From: Pseudomonadota bacterium
GTDB taxonomy: Bacteria; Pseudomonadota; Gammaproteobacteria; Steroidobacterales; Woeseiaceae
NCBI GenBank assembly: GCA_022574185.1
Contig: JACZSM010000004.1
Coordinates: 1 to 64,000, forward strand
Direction of reading: 5' to 3'
DNA: 64,000 nt
This document shows, one piece after another, positions 8,267 to 17,499 of the stretch (position 1 is its first letter; the number at the start of each line of letters is the position of its first letter). Both the position numbers and the translations under genes were made by a program. Under the pieces are notes generated by a model. That model saw nothing but the letters and a program-made list of their open reading frames with translations, had not been told where the DNA came from and made no database searches.

Positions 8267-9548
8267 ACCGATCGCCTCCAGCATCACGCCAGGAGTACGG
8301 CGCTATGCGCTGGTCGTGCTCGCCGTCGTCTACATGTTCAATTTCGTTGATCGGCAGATCATGGCGATATTGTTGCCGGCGATTCGTGAAGAATTTCAAT
8401 TAGGTGACGCGGCCCTCGGTTTGCTCGCAGGAACGGCGTTCGCACTCTTCTACGTGACGCTTGGCGTGCCGATTGGACGACTCGCGGATCGCGTCAATCG
8501 ACGTAATCTCATCGCCGTGGCAGTCGCCGTCTGGAGCGTGATGACAGCATTGTCCGGACTTGCGGCAAATATCTGGCAATTGACGCTGGCGCGAGTCGGT
8601 GTCGGTATCGGCGAAGCCGGTTGCAGCCCACCGGCGCATTCAATGATCGCGGACTATTATCCGCCCGAGCGTCGCTCAGCCGCTATGGGTATTTATACGC
8701 TGGGAATTTCTGCGGGCATCATGCTGGCCTACCTGGCCGGTGGCTGGGTCGTGCAAAACATTGGTTGGCGCGAGGCGTTTTTTATCGTCGGCGTGCCGGG
8801 TCTGTTATTAGCATTAATCGTTAGATTCACGATACCGGAACCGCAACGTGGTGCGTCGGAACAACGCCTTGACAGTGGCAGTCAGCCGACGTTGCGTGTC
8901 GTAACTAAATTCCTGCTCGCCCGCCGGTCTTTTCTCTACATGGCCATTGCTGCCGGGCTCAGTGCGTTTGTGGGCTACGCGGTTATTACTTTCATGCCGA
9001 GCTTTATCGATCGTAGCTTCGGCATCGGAATCGCCGTGGTCGGATTCTGGCTTGGCTTGATCTATGGCATTGCCGGTGGCTTCGGATTTTATTTTGGTGG
9101 TTATCTTGCCGATCGCATTGGTCGGAATGGTCACCGCAAGGCGATGTCCTTCATAGCCTTTGCGACCATTGCGGCCGTGCCATTTTTCCTGGGCGTGTTT
9201 CTTTCATCGTCACTAGTCGCATGCATGGCATTACTAATCATCCCGAGCGTTATCTCGAATTTCTACCTGGCTCCGGTATTGAGTCAGACGCAGAGCCTGG
9301 TGTCATTGCGCATGCGGGCTGTTGCGTCGTCCCTCGTGCTGCTCATCATCAACGTCATTGGACTTGCAATGGGGTCGCCGGTGACGGGGTTCATCAGTGA
9401 CAAGCTGCAGCCCTACTATGGACCTGAGTCGATGCGTTACGCATTGTTGATCGTGAGTGTCGTAATGCTGCCGATAGCGGCCTGGTGCTACTTCCAGGCC
9501 GGCAAGTCCATTGAACAGGACTTGCAACGCGCCAACGAACACGACTGA
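8250..9548 (+). CDS. MFS transporter (spinster-like)
   Basis: This is a 432-residue inner-membrane carrier with twelve predicted helices in two halves. The conserved MFS loop motif is present as GVPIGRLADRVNRRN between helices 2 and 3. NFVDRQIMAILLPAIREEF in helix 1 and VGIGEAGCSPPAHSMIADYYP in helices 4-5 are typical of the spinster/sphingolipid-transporter-like MFS subgroup. Its ATG lies inside the 3' end of ggt (17-base overlap), so the two are translationally coupled. Substrate is not predictable from sequence; the context suggests an amino acid, peptide or gamma-glutamyl product. It converges on the glutamine-synthetase-like gene, whose stop is adjacent. Confidence 0.88.
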   Translation: MPQLTEPIASSITPGVRRYALVVLAVVYMFNFVDRQIMAILLPAIREEFQLGDAALGLLAGTAFALFYVTLGVPIGRLADRVNRRNLIAVAVAVWSVMTALSGLAANIWQLTLARVGVGIGEAGCSPPAHSMIADYYPPERRSAAMGIYTLGISAGIMLAYLAGGWVVQNIGWREAFFIVGVPGLLLALIVRFTIPEPQRGASEQRLDSGSQPTLRVVTKFLLARRSFLYMAIAAGLSAFVGYAVITFMPSFIDRSFGIGIAVVGFWLGLIYGIAGGFGFYFGGYLADRIGRNGHRKAMSFIAFATIAAVPFFLGVFLSSSLVACMALLIIPSVISNFYLAPVLSQTQSLVSLRMRAVASSLVLLIINVIGLAMGSPVTGFISDKLQPYYGPESMRYALLIVSVVMLPIAAWCYFQAGKSIEQDLQRANEHD

Positions 9549-10937
9549 TCACACTGAGCGCAGGTACCAGTCGAAATCGAGCGGGCTGATCGTGTTGTGA
9601 AATGCCCGGCATTCGGTGCGGCGATTGATTGCGTAGTACTTACAATATCTCTCACCCAGGTACTCGGGTAAGACTTTGCTACGCGAAAATTTGTCGATCG
9701 CGGCATCCCAGCGGTCAGGAATGCGTGTCTTGAGTAATACTCGTTCGCCTTCCTCAATCATGCGACCAGGGTCACACTTGTTTTTCAAACCGTAATGGAT
9801 GCCAGCCGCGATGGCGGCAGTTACCAGGTAAGGGTTGGCGTCTGCGCCCGCGACCCGATGTTCGATTCTCAGGTTTTTTGAGTCTGACAGCGGGACGCGA
9901 ACCGCAACCGAACGATGGTTGACGCCCCAGTTAGTATCAACCGGCGCGAAATTCTCGGGCAGCAAGCGCCGATAGGAATTGGCGTTCGGTGCAAACAACG
10001 CTGTGGCTTCGGCCATTGTCTTCAGCAACCCGCCAACCGCGTAGCGCAGTCTGGCCGAGAAGGGCGGGCTCGCCATGCTGTCTTTCCCATGTGAAAAATA
10101 GTTCTTGCCGTGTTTGTCGACCAGGCTCATGTGAATGTGCAGTCCGCTACCGGAATCTTCGGCAAAGGGTTTCGCCATAAAACATGCGACGAAGCCGTGT
10201 TTTCTTGCCGCGGCCTTGACTACCCTCTTCAACAATACCGCGTGATCGCAGGCGAGGACGGGGTCATCAACATGCAGTAAATTGATTTCAAATTGACCGG
10301 GGGCATACTCAGAGATTGTTGCGTCTGCCGGTATATTTTGCACTTCGCAAATATCGTAAACGTCATTGAGGAAGGGCTGGACGTCGTCAAGATCCTCGAG
10401 GCGATAGACCTGCGGCCCCGGTTGCGGCCGGCCAATTCCGGCAATACGGGCTGTACGCGCGGTTGGCTTGTCGGCCTTTGCGTCCAGTAAATAAAACTCA
10501 AGCTCGGTCGCCATTACAATCTTGAGGCCCATTGTTCGAAGCGGCGCGGTTGCGCGTTCGACAACTGCTCGCGGGTCGGCGAAAAACGGGCTGCCGTCCT
10601 TTTCAAACATCCTGAACAGAGCCTGTGCTGCGGGACGATTTGACCACGGTACGGGTGCGAGGCTTCCGGGCACTATGGTGCATGGAACGTCGGGGTCACC
10701 ATCACCGCCACCATAGGGAATGCCCGACACGACTTCACCGAGCGATGTGAGCATTACCGCTCCGGCGCAAAAACAGAACGGTTCATTGCATACCTTGTCG
10801 AAATCGCGTGCGCGAATGCGTTTGCCTTTGAGAAAGCCGAGCATATCGGGAATGAGCACGTCCATTGATGCGGTATCGGGATAACGACGCAGCAATTGAC
10901 GTAATTCGGTTTTCAGCGGAATTTTCTTGATCGTCAT
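9549..10937 (-). CDS. Glutamine-synthetase-family gamma-glutamyl-amine ligase
   Basis: This 462-residue enzyme of the glutamine synthetase superfamily (GS-III/PuuA-like, without the adenylylation-type tail) probably joins glutamate to an amine using ATP. It shows ATELEFYLLD (metal ligands), ISEYAPGQFEINLL, GSGLHIHMSL, the ATP-binding segment NSYRRLLPENFAP and RIEHRVAGADANPYL. It is one of two such ligases here; the other (13746-15077) is on the opposite strand and clearly diverged, so they may use different amines. The start is uncertain: the ATG at 10937 fits the family N-terminus (TELRQLLRRYPD), while an ATG at 10994 would add 19 residues. No strong ribosome site marks either. It is divergent from the antiporter-led operon. 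Confidence 0.87.
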   Translation of the reverse strand: MTIKKIPLKTELRQLLRRYPDTASMDVLIPDMLGFLKGKRIRARDFDKVCNEPFCFCAGAVMLTSLGEVVSGIPYGGGDGDPDVPCTIVPGSLAPVPWSNRPAAQALFRMFEKDGSPFFADPRAVVERATAPLRTMGLKIVMATELEFYLLDAKADKPTARTARIAGIGRPQPGPQVYRLEDLDDVQPFLNDVYDICEVQNIPADATISEYAPGQFEINLLHVDDPVLACDHAVLLKRVVKAAARKHGFVACFMAKPFAEDSGSGLHIHMSLVDKHGKNYFSHGKDSMASPPFSARLRYAVGGLLKTMAEATALFAPNANSYRRLLPENFAPVDTNWGVNHRSVAVRVPLSDSKNLRIEHRVAGADANPYLVTAAIAAGIHYGLKNKCDPGRMIEEGERVLLKTRIPDRWDAAIDKFSRSKVLPEYLGERYCKYYAINRRTECRAFHNTISPLDFDWYLRSV

Positions 10938-11141
10938 CGAGGACCATTGGCTTTTGCAAACCACGAGCTTCGATGATTTTCGCGGGGGCCGCAAGGCCCT
11001 GCGGCAACAGGCACATGGTCGTAGCCTGTCTGAACGTACCCCTCAAGCAAGGCGTGCTAACATATTGCCCAGCCAAGCGTCGGGAATTAGAACATCAATA
11101 AGCGCAAGCCAGTCTCCCTGATCCGGGGGTGCAGCCTCATT

Positions 11142-12989
11142 TTGATTGCTACGACCGCCATAATGTGGGCGTCGGCTGCGCATGCTATCGATATCGAAAC
11201 AATGCGTATCGGTCTTGCTGGTGTGCCAATGGAGATCGTCGTCGTTGGTGCCGGTAGCGGCAATGTTGTGACGATTACAGTCGATGGTGAAGACTACTGG
11301 GCAACGGCCGATACTGAAGGCCGCGCCACCATTAGCGGTGTCGAGTTCGATTTCCTGGGCGTCGTGCATCTGTCTGCATCGGTCAATGGCGAAATGGTGT
11401 CGAAAGATCTTCGAATATTACCCGGCTGGATGTCACTCATGCCGGCGTTCATTGCCATTGGCGTCGCATTGATGTTACGCAATGTCGTGCCGGCGTTATT
11501 GCTCGGCCTGTGGCTTGGCGCGACGGCCTTGCAGTCTTTCTCGCCGTTGGGCGCATTGCAGGGCTTGATGGATACGTTTGCTGTATTCATCGTCAATGCG
11601 CTCGCCGATCCGGATCATGCGGCGATCATTGCTTTCTCAATGATGATCGGTGGCATGGTCGGCATCATCACGCGCAATGGCGGTATGGCCAGTGTCGTGC
11701 GCCTGGTCGTAAGCCGCGCCAAGACGGCGGTTGGCGGACAGGTCGCTGTCTGGTTCATGGGCCTGATGATTTTCTTCGATGATTATGCGAATACTCTGGT
11801 CGTTGGCAACACGGCGCGGCCGATTACAGATCACCTGAAGATATCCCGGGAAAAACTCGCGTACATCGTCGATTCGACCGCGGCGCCCGTTGTCTGTATC
11901 GCGCTTATTACAACCTGGATCGGCTATGAAGTCAGTCTGATCGACGAGGCCCTGCAGGGAATCGATGAACTCGCGGGCGTTTCCGCCTACTCAGTATTTC
12001 TGCATTCGATTCCATACAGTTTTTATCCGATATTGGCCGTGATGTTTGTCCTGGCCGTAGCAACGACCGGCCGCGACATGGGCCCGATGTACGCGGCCGA
12101 GGTTCGTGCAAGAAAAGGGCAGGTCAAACCCGACCAGTCCGGCGAAGATATGCCAGCGCTGGCAGGCGACACACTGGAGCCAAAAGCGAACGTCCCGTTG
12201 CGTGCTGCGAATGCCTTCGTGCCGATCATGGTTCTGGTCGTGGGTCTGGGTGTTGGCCTGTACATCACCGGTGAAGGCGAGACGATCATGGATATCATCG
12301 GCAGTTCTGACCCTTACAAAGCGATGATGTGGGCGTCATTTGCGGGCGCGCTCGCTGCGGCCGGTATGTCGATCAGTCAGCGTATTTTGAGTACACACGA
12401 GACGGTAGACGCCTGGTACGGTGGCGCTCGCGCAACACTATTCGGCATGATCGTGCTCATACTTGCCTGGTCAATGTCGGCGGTCACGATGGACCTGAAC
12501 GCGAAAGGCTACCTGATAACCGTTCTAGGAGATTCGTTGCCCTTGGTGCTCGTGCCGGCGATCGTATTCGTGCTGGCCGCAATCACCGCATTTGCGACCG
12601 GTACCAGCTGGGGCACGATGGGCATTTTGATGCCACTGATAATTCCACTTGCCTGGGCCGTCATGACGGTCAACGGCATGGCCAATCCGGACGGCATGCA
12701 CATCCTGTACTCGTCGGTTGCGTGTTCGCTTGCAGGTGCTGTGTGGGGCGACCATTGTTCGCCAATATCGGACACGACAGTACTGTCATCAATCGCGAGT
12801 GGCTGCGATCATATCGAGCACGTGCGTACGCAAATGCCCTATGCATTGCTCGTGGGTGCTATCGCAATCCTGTTTGGCACTATCCCCAGTGGTTTCGGGG
12901 TGTCACCCTGGGTTTCATTGATCGTCGGAGCCGCGATATTATACGGGCTGCTACGTTACTTCGGACGCAACGCCGACGACGCTGTATGA
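11142..12989 (+). CDS. NhaC-type Na+/H+ antiporter with N-terminal exported domain
   Basis: The protein has 615 residues from the TTG at 11142. Residues about 16-95 form a short beta-rich exported domain (MRIGLAGVPMEIVVVGAG to KDLRILPG). About eleven or twelve membrane helices of the NhaC/ion transporter superfamily follow: GMVGIITRNGGMASVV, FFDDYANTLVVGNTARPI, FATGTSWGTMGILMPLIIPL, AGAVWGDHCSPISDTTVLSS. Such carriers exchange cations for a small substrate or protons; in this operon an amine or amino acid is plausible. The N-terminus is odd. The open frame continues upstream to a TAG at 11088 and encodes NKRKPVSLIRGCSLI, a perfect positively charged signal-peptide start, but no ATG, GTG or TTG is available there. 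The stop overlaps puuD by 4 bases. Confidence 0.85.
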   Translation: MIATTAIMWASAAHAIDIETMRIGLAGVPMEIVVVGAGSGNVVTITVDGEDYWATADTEGRATISGVEFDFLGVVHLSASVNGEMVSKDLRILPGWMSLMPAFIAIGVALMLRNVVPALLLGLWLGATALQSFSPLGALQGLMDTFAVFIVNALADPDHAAIIAFSMMIGGMVGIITRNGGMASVVRLVVSRAKTAVGGQVAVWFMGLMIFFDDYANTLVVGNTARPITDHLKISREKLAYIVDSTAAPVVCIALITTWIGYEVSLIDEALQGIDELAGVSAYSVFLHSIPYSFYPILAVMFVLAVATTGRDMGPMYAAEVRARKGQVKPDQSGEDMPALAGDTLEPKANVPLRAANAFVPIMVLVVGLGVGLYITGEGETIMDIIGSSDPYKAMMWASFAGALAAAGMSISQRILSTHETVDAWYGGARATLFGMIVLILAWSMSAVTMDLNAKGYLITVLGDSLPLVLVPAIVFVLAAITAFATGTSWGTMGILMPLIIPLAWAVMTVNGMANPDGMHILYSSVACSLAGAVWGDHCSPISDTTVLSSIASGCDHIEHVRTQMPYALLVGAIAILFGTIPSGFGVSPWVSLIVGAAILYGLLRYFGRNADDAV

Positions 12990-13744
12990 ACCGCAGGCCA
13001 ATAATTGGTGTGCCGGCTGACCGGCGCATTCTCGACCCGCATCCGTTTCATGTGGTGGGAGAGAAATATCTGCAGGCCTTGATAGATGGCGCGGATGCGC
13101 TGCCTGTGATCATTCCGGCACTTGCTGATCATCTTGAGGCTGATGAGATACTCAAGGGCGTCGATGGCGTTCTGCTGACGGGCAGTCCGTCTAACGTCGA
13201 GCCACATCACTATGCAGGTGAGCCAAGCGAACCTGGCACCTTGCATGATTCACATCGGGATGCGGTGACGCTGCCGCTTGCGCGCCGGGCACTGGATACC
13301 GGTGTACCGTTACTTGCGGTGTGTCGCGGTTTCCAGGAACTCAACGTCGTGTTGGGAGGAACCCTGCACCAGAAAGTCCACGAGGTGCCGGGCTACCACA
13401 ATCACAGGGAAAATCCCGATGACCCGCTTGATGTGCAATACGGGCCGTCGCACGACGTAAATCTCGTCGAGGGCGGCCTGCTGCATGGTCTTGCGGGCGC
13501 ATCGCGTGTCAGTGTCAACTCATTGCATTCTCAGGGCGTGGCGAAATTGGCCGATGGTGTATCGATCGAGGCCGTGGCCGACGATGGGCTTATCGAAGCG
13601 TTCAACGTCGATACTGCGCGAGGTTTTGCGCTGGCCATTCAATGGCACCCGGAATGGAAAATGGGGCAAGATGATTTTTCGACCGCTATCTTCAGAACAT
13701 TTGGTAATGCGTGCAGGAAGTACGCAGACACGCGGCAGGTGTAA
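12986..13744 (+). CDS. puuD: Gamma-glutamyl-gamma-aminobutyrate hydrolase (PuuD-like, peptidase C26)
   Basis: This is a 252-residue class I glutamine amidotransferase-like hydrolase of the C26 family. The nucleophile elbow is AVCRGFQELN with cysteine about 113; the catalytic histidine is in AIQWHPEW. LTGSPSNVEPHHYAG is a family hallmark. In the putrescine-utilisation pathway PuuD cuts gamma-glutamyl-GABA to glutamate and GABA. The ATG start overlaps the antiporter stop (ATGA), and the next gene begins one base after its stop, so it sits in a tightly coupled operon. A longer frame upstream (from 12329) is a shadow of the antiporter gene. Confidence 0.92.
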   Translation: MNRRPIIGVPADRRILDPHPFHVVGEKYLQALIDGADALPVIIPALADHLEADEILKGVDGVLLTGSPSNVEPHHYAGEPSEPGTLHDSHRDAVTLPLARRALDTGVPLLAVCRGFQELNVVLGGTLHQKVHEVPGYHNHRENPDDPLDVQYGPSHDVNLVEGGLLHGLAGASRVSVNSLHSQGVAKLADGVSIEAVADDGLIEAFNVDTARGFALAIQWHPEWKMGQDDFSTAIFRTFGNACRKYADTRQV

Positions 13745-13745
13745 C

Positions 13746-15077
13746 GTGAGTACAGATGAAGTTTTTCAATCCTGGCTGAAAGAAAGAAAAATCGAGGACG
13801 TTGAGGCGTTCGTGCCAGATATGGCCGGATCTGCGCGAGGCAAAATTGTGTCTGCCGATAAATTCGGCGCCGGGCCGTTAAAAATGCCCGAAGCAATTTT
13901 TGCTCAGACGATTACGGGTGACTACGTTCACAATGCGCTAAACGTCGAAGACCGCGACATGCAGCTGATTCCGGACGCGAACACATTGCGGCTTGTGCCC
14001 TGGGCAACAGATCCAGCTGCTTCGGTGTTTCTCGATTGTTATAAGAGTGATGGATCGCCCATCGATACGTCACCACGAGGCTTGTTGAAGAGCGTCCTCA
14101 AGAAATTTGAAGACAGGGGATGGAGCCCTGTCGTGGCACCCGAAGTAGAGTTTTACTTGCTGAGCGCACACTCGGATCCGAATGCCGAGCCAGTGCCGCC
14201 GCAAGGCCGGTTGGGCCGTACCGAAGGCGCGCGCCAACCTTACGGCATCGACACGATGAATGATTTCGATTCATACATTAACGACCTCTATTCTTTTTGC
14301 GAGGTGCAAGGCATTCGTATCGACACACTGTCACAGGAAATGGGGCCAGCACAATTCGAAATAAATTTCCTGCACGGAAACGCCATCGATCTTGCCGACC
14401 AGGTGTTCTTATTCAAACGAACTGTTCGGGAAGTTTCGATCAAGCACGAAATACATGCGACATTTCTTGCCAAGCCGATGGCCGCCGACGCCGGCAGCGC
14501 GCTGCATATTCACCAAAGCATTCTCGACAAAAATGGCGATAACATTTTTTCAACAAAGGAAGGTGAGGCGAGCGAGCTTTTCTATGGATTCCTCGGTGGT
14601 TTGCAGACGTACATGCCCGACGTGTTGTTGATGTTCGCGCCCTATGTAAATTCGTACCGGCGCTTCCTGAGCCCGTGGTCATCGCCCGTCAATCTTTCTT
14701 GGGCGATCGACAATCGTACGGTCGGTTTACGCGTGCCGGACTCGGACCCGGAAAACCGGCGCATCGAAAATCGCCTGGCCGGTTCGGATGTCAACCCCTA
14801 TCTGGCAATTGCGGCATCACTGGCTTGCGGCTATCTTGGCATGATTGAAAATCTGAAGCCGACGGACCCGATCGAGGGCAGCGCCTACAGTTCGGAGTTT
14901 GGATTGCACCGGCACATCTTTATGGCCATAGAGGCGCTGCAGAGTTCCACGGCAATGCGTAACATGTTGGGTGATAATTTCATAAATCTGTACTGCGCCC
15001 TCAAAGATGCGGAGTACCGGGAATTCCAGGGGATCATCACGCCCTGGGAGCGTGAGATACTGATGTTTAACGTTTGA
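13746..15077 (+). CDS. puuA: Gamma-glutamylputrescine synthetase (PuuA-like)
   Basis: This 443-residue glutamine-synthetase-superfamily ligase makes gamma-glutamylputrescine from glutamate, putrescine and ATP. Active-site segments are APEVEFYLLS, SQEMGPAQFEINFLHG, GSALHIHQSI, NSYRRFLSPWSSPVNLSWAIDN (in two stretches) and RIENRLAGSDVNPYL. The GTG start directly follows the puuD stop and opens STDEVFQSWLKERKIEDVEAFVPD, the usual PuuA N-terminus. Placement between PuuD and the aminotransferase, agmatinase and PuuB genes supports this as the putrescine ligase, more strongly than for the other ligase at 9549-10937. Confidence 0.92.
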   Translation: MSTDEVFQSWLKERKIEDVEAFVPDMAGSARGKIVSADKFGAGPLKMPEAIFAQTITGDYVHNALNVEDRDMQLIPDANTLRLVPWATDPAASVFLDCYKSDGSPIDTSPRGLLKSVLKKFEDRGWSPVVAPEVEFYLLSAHSDPNAEPVPPQGRLGRTEGARQPYGIDTMNDFDSYINDLYSFCEVQGIRIDTLSQEMGPAQFEINFLHGNAIDLADQVFLFKRTVREVSIKHEIHATFLAKPMAADAGSALHIHQSILDKNGDNIFSTKEGEASELFYGFLGGLQTYMPDVLLMFAPYVNSYRRFLSPWSSPVNLSWAIDNRTVGLRVPDSDPENRRIENRLAGSDVNPYLAIAASLACGYLGMIENLKPTDPIEGSAYSSEFGLHRHIFMAIEALQSSTAMRNMLGDNFINLYCALKDAEYREFQGIITPWEREILMFNV

Positions 15078-15094
15078 TCGCCGACGAGAGGTAA

Positions 15095-16471
15095 ATGATG
15101 GCAGCAATAGAGAAACGCTCCGGTGCGGACTGGCAGAAACTGGACAAAGACCACCACCTGCATCCGTTTACTGACCACAAGGAATTGCATCAGAAGAAAT
15201 CACGCATCATCACGCGAGGCGAAGGTGTGTACATCTATGACGCCGACGGCAATAAGTTACTGGACGGTATGTCCGGCCTGTGGTGCGTTAATATTGGCTA
15301 CGGTCGCGATGAACTGGTCGACGCGGCAGCGGCGCAGATGCGTGTGCTGCCCTACTACAACAGTTTCTTTCAATGTGCGAATCCGCCGTCGATCGAACTG
15401 GCAAGGATGCTGCAAGAGGTCAGTCAGCCGCAGCTGAATCGCGTGTTTTTCGCCGGGTCCGGTTCTGAGTCGAACGACACGATCGTGCGCATGGTGCGCC
15501 GCTACTGGGACCTGATGGACCAGCCCGAGCGCCATACGATCATCAGCCGCAAGAATGCCTACCACGGCTCTACGGTTGCAGCTGCCAGCCTTTCCGGCAT
15601 GAAGGCAATGCACCGGCAAAGTGGTCTGCCGATACCGGGTATCGTGCATGTTGATCAGCCGTACTGGTTCGGCAGCGATCGCAGCTTGTCTCCGGACGAA
15701 TTCGGCATCGTTGCGGCAGGCTCGATCGAGGACAAAATCAATGAGCTCGGCGTTAACAAAATCGCTGCGTTTATTGGCGAACCGGTACAGGGTGCGGGCG
15801 GCGTCATCATGCCGCCGGACAGCTACTGGCCCGAAGTGCAGCGCATTTGCGACGAATACGGAATTTTGTTGATATCCGATGAAGTTATCACCGGGTTTGG
15901 CCGGCTTGGTACATGGTTTGGCGCCGACTACTACGATATCAGTCCGGATTTCACGCCCTTCGCAAAAGGCGTGACGTCCGGCTACCTGCCACTCGGGGGC
16001 GTGATGATCAGCGATCGCGTTGCCGATGTATTGATTGACAAGGGGGGTGAGTTTTTTCATGGCTATACTTACTCAGGCCATCCCGCCGCCTGCGCCGTCG
16101 CTATCGCCAACCTGAAGATCCTGCAGGATGAACAGTTAGTTGAGCGCATCAAAGATGACATCGGCCCATACCTGCAGGCGGGCTGGAAAAAACTTGCCCA
16201 GCATCCAATCGTTGGGGAGACCCGCATGATTGGTCTGATGGGTGCGATCGAGATCGTCAAGAATAAAAAATCGCTGCAGCGCTATGAGGAAAAACAGGGA
16301 GTAGGCACAATTTGTCGCGATCACCTGATCAATAACGGACTCGTCCTGCGCGCAGTGGGTGACACGATTGTTGCAGCGCCGCCGTTTAGCCTGTCGCACG
16401 ACGAGGCGGACGAGATGCTTGAGAAGATCTGGAAGTGCCTGGACCTGACGCAGGCAACACTGTCGGCCTGA
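15095..16471 (+). CDS. spuC: Class III omega-aminotransferase (putrescine/diamine-pyruvate type, SpuC-like)
   Basis: This 458-residue PLP enzyme of aminotransferase class III transfers the terminal amine of putrescine or a related diamine to pyruvate. Family marks are DHHLHPFTDHKEL, GMSGLWCVNIGYGR, FFAGSGSESNDT, YHGSTVAAASLSGM, the PLP-contacting aspartate in ILLISDEVITGFGR and the Schiff-base lysine in FAKGVTSGYLPLGG. It is preceded by a GAGAGG ribosome site. The first two codons are both ATG, so the start may be one codon later. It offers a second, transaminase route for putrescine beside the gamma-glutamyl route encoded by its neighbours. Confidence 0.92.
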   Translation: MMAAIEKRSGADWQKLDKDHHLHPFTDHKELHQKKSRIITRGEGVYIYDADGNKLLDGMSGLWCVNIGYGRDELVDAAAAQMRVLPYYNSFFQCANPPSIELARMLQEVSQPQLNRVFFAGSGSESNDTIVRMVRRYWDLMDQPERHTIISRKNAYHGSTVAAASLSGMKAMHRQSGLPIPGIVHVDQPYWFGSDRSLSPDEFGIVAAGSIEDKINELGVNKIAAFIGEPVQGAGGVIMPPDSYWPEVQRICDEYGILLISDEVITGFGRLGTWFGADYYDISPDFTPFAKGVTSGYLPLGGVMISDRVADVLIDKGGEFFHGYTYSGHPAACAVAIANLKILQDEQLVERIKDDIGPYLQAGWKKLAQHPIVGETRMIGLMGAIEIVKNKKSLQRYEEKQGVGTICRDHLINNGLVLRAVGDTIVAAPPFSLSHDEADEMLEKIWKCLDLTQATLSA

Positions 16472-16501
16472 AAGTTAAGGAACCGAAAACCTTGGATACC
16501 A

Positions 16502-17482
16502 ATGGATAAGCACCACGACGACAAGGTGGTCACGCGCAAGCAAGGCGGCGATAACGCGATTACGCGCGACAACCTTTACGGCACCAGGCCGGAGCCGACC
16601 TACGCCGGCGTTACGTCCTTCATGCGGCGCAAATACACGCAAGACCTCGATGGCGTCGATGTCGTCGTAACCGGCGTACCGTTAGACACAGCGACGACCA
16701 ATCGGCCAGGCGCGCGTTTCGGACCGCGGGCGATTCGCGCGGCTTCAACGATCATGGCATGGGAGAAGCCCTATGGCATGGAGTTTGATCCTTTCGACAA
16801 ACTTGCAGTCATCGACTACGGCGACTGCTATTTCGACTTTGGCCGTCCACAAACCGTGCCTGACGCAATCGAAAAGCATGCTTACGCAATCATCAACCAG
16901 GGTCCGGGCCTGCTGGCGCTCGGCGGTGACCACTTCATCGCCTACCCTTTGCTCAAGGCGCATGTGCGAAAACACGGTGGGCCGCTTTCCTTACTGCATT
17001 TTGATGCACACAGCGACACTTGGGCCGACGAGGAGGGCAGGATCGATCACGGCACGATGTTTCACTTTGCGGCCAAAGACGGCCTCGTCGATCCAGCGTC
17101 GTCGGTGCAGATTGGCCTGCGAACGACGAACCCGGACACGATGGGATTCAATGTGCTCGACGCCCCCTGGGTGCACGAAAACGGCATTGCGGCTACGATT
17201 CTCGAGGCACGCAAGGCAGTAGGCGACAATCCTGTTTACCTTACCTTTGATATTGACTGCCTGGATCCGAGTTATGCGCCGGGAACGGGTACGCCGGTTT
17301 GCGGCGGCTTGACCACCCACCAGGCGATCGAAATCATGCGCGGCCTTGCCGGTATCAATATCGTCGGCATGGACATTGTCGAAGTTGCCCCGGCATACGA
17401 CGTCGGTGAAATTACCGCGTTAGCCGCCGCGCATCTGGCGATGGAGATGCTCTACCTGTACGCTACTCGGCCGACTCAGTAA
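16502..17482 (+). CDS. speB: Agmatinase
   Basis: This 326-residue ureohydrolase (arginase/agmatinase family) hydrolyses agmatine to putrescine and urea with two Mn ions. All three metal-binding segments are present: LGGDHFIAYP, HFDAHSDTW and TFDIDCLDPSYAPGTGTP, and also MDIVEVAPAYD near the end. Lying between the aminotransferase and PuuB genes, it would feed putrescine into the pathway. Related enzymes act on guanidinobutyrate, so the substrate is inferred from context. Confidence 0.92.
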   Translation: MDKHHDDKVVTRKQGGDNAITRDNLYGTRPEPTYAGVTSFMRRKYTQDLDGVDVVVTGVPLDTATTNRPGARFGPRAIRAASTIMAWEKPYGMEFDPFDKLAVIDYGDCYFDFGRPQTVPDAIEKHAYAIINQGPGLLALGGDHFIAYPLLKAHVRKHGGPLSLLHFDAHSDTWADEEGRIDHGTMFHFAAKDGLVDPASSVQIGLRTTNPDTMGFNVLDAPWVHENGIAATILEARKAVGDNPVYLTFDIDCLDPSYAPGTGTPVCGGLTTHQAIEIMRGLAGINIVGMDIVEVAPAYDVGEITALAAAHLAMEMLYLYATRPTQ

Positions 17483-17499
17483 GCGAACGGAATGTAGTC

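Noticed and set aside
12329-13744. Upstream extension of puuD to a 471-codon frame
   Set aside because: The first 219 codons lie inside the antiporter gene in another frame; the protein family begins at the ATG at 12986.
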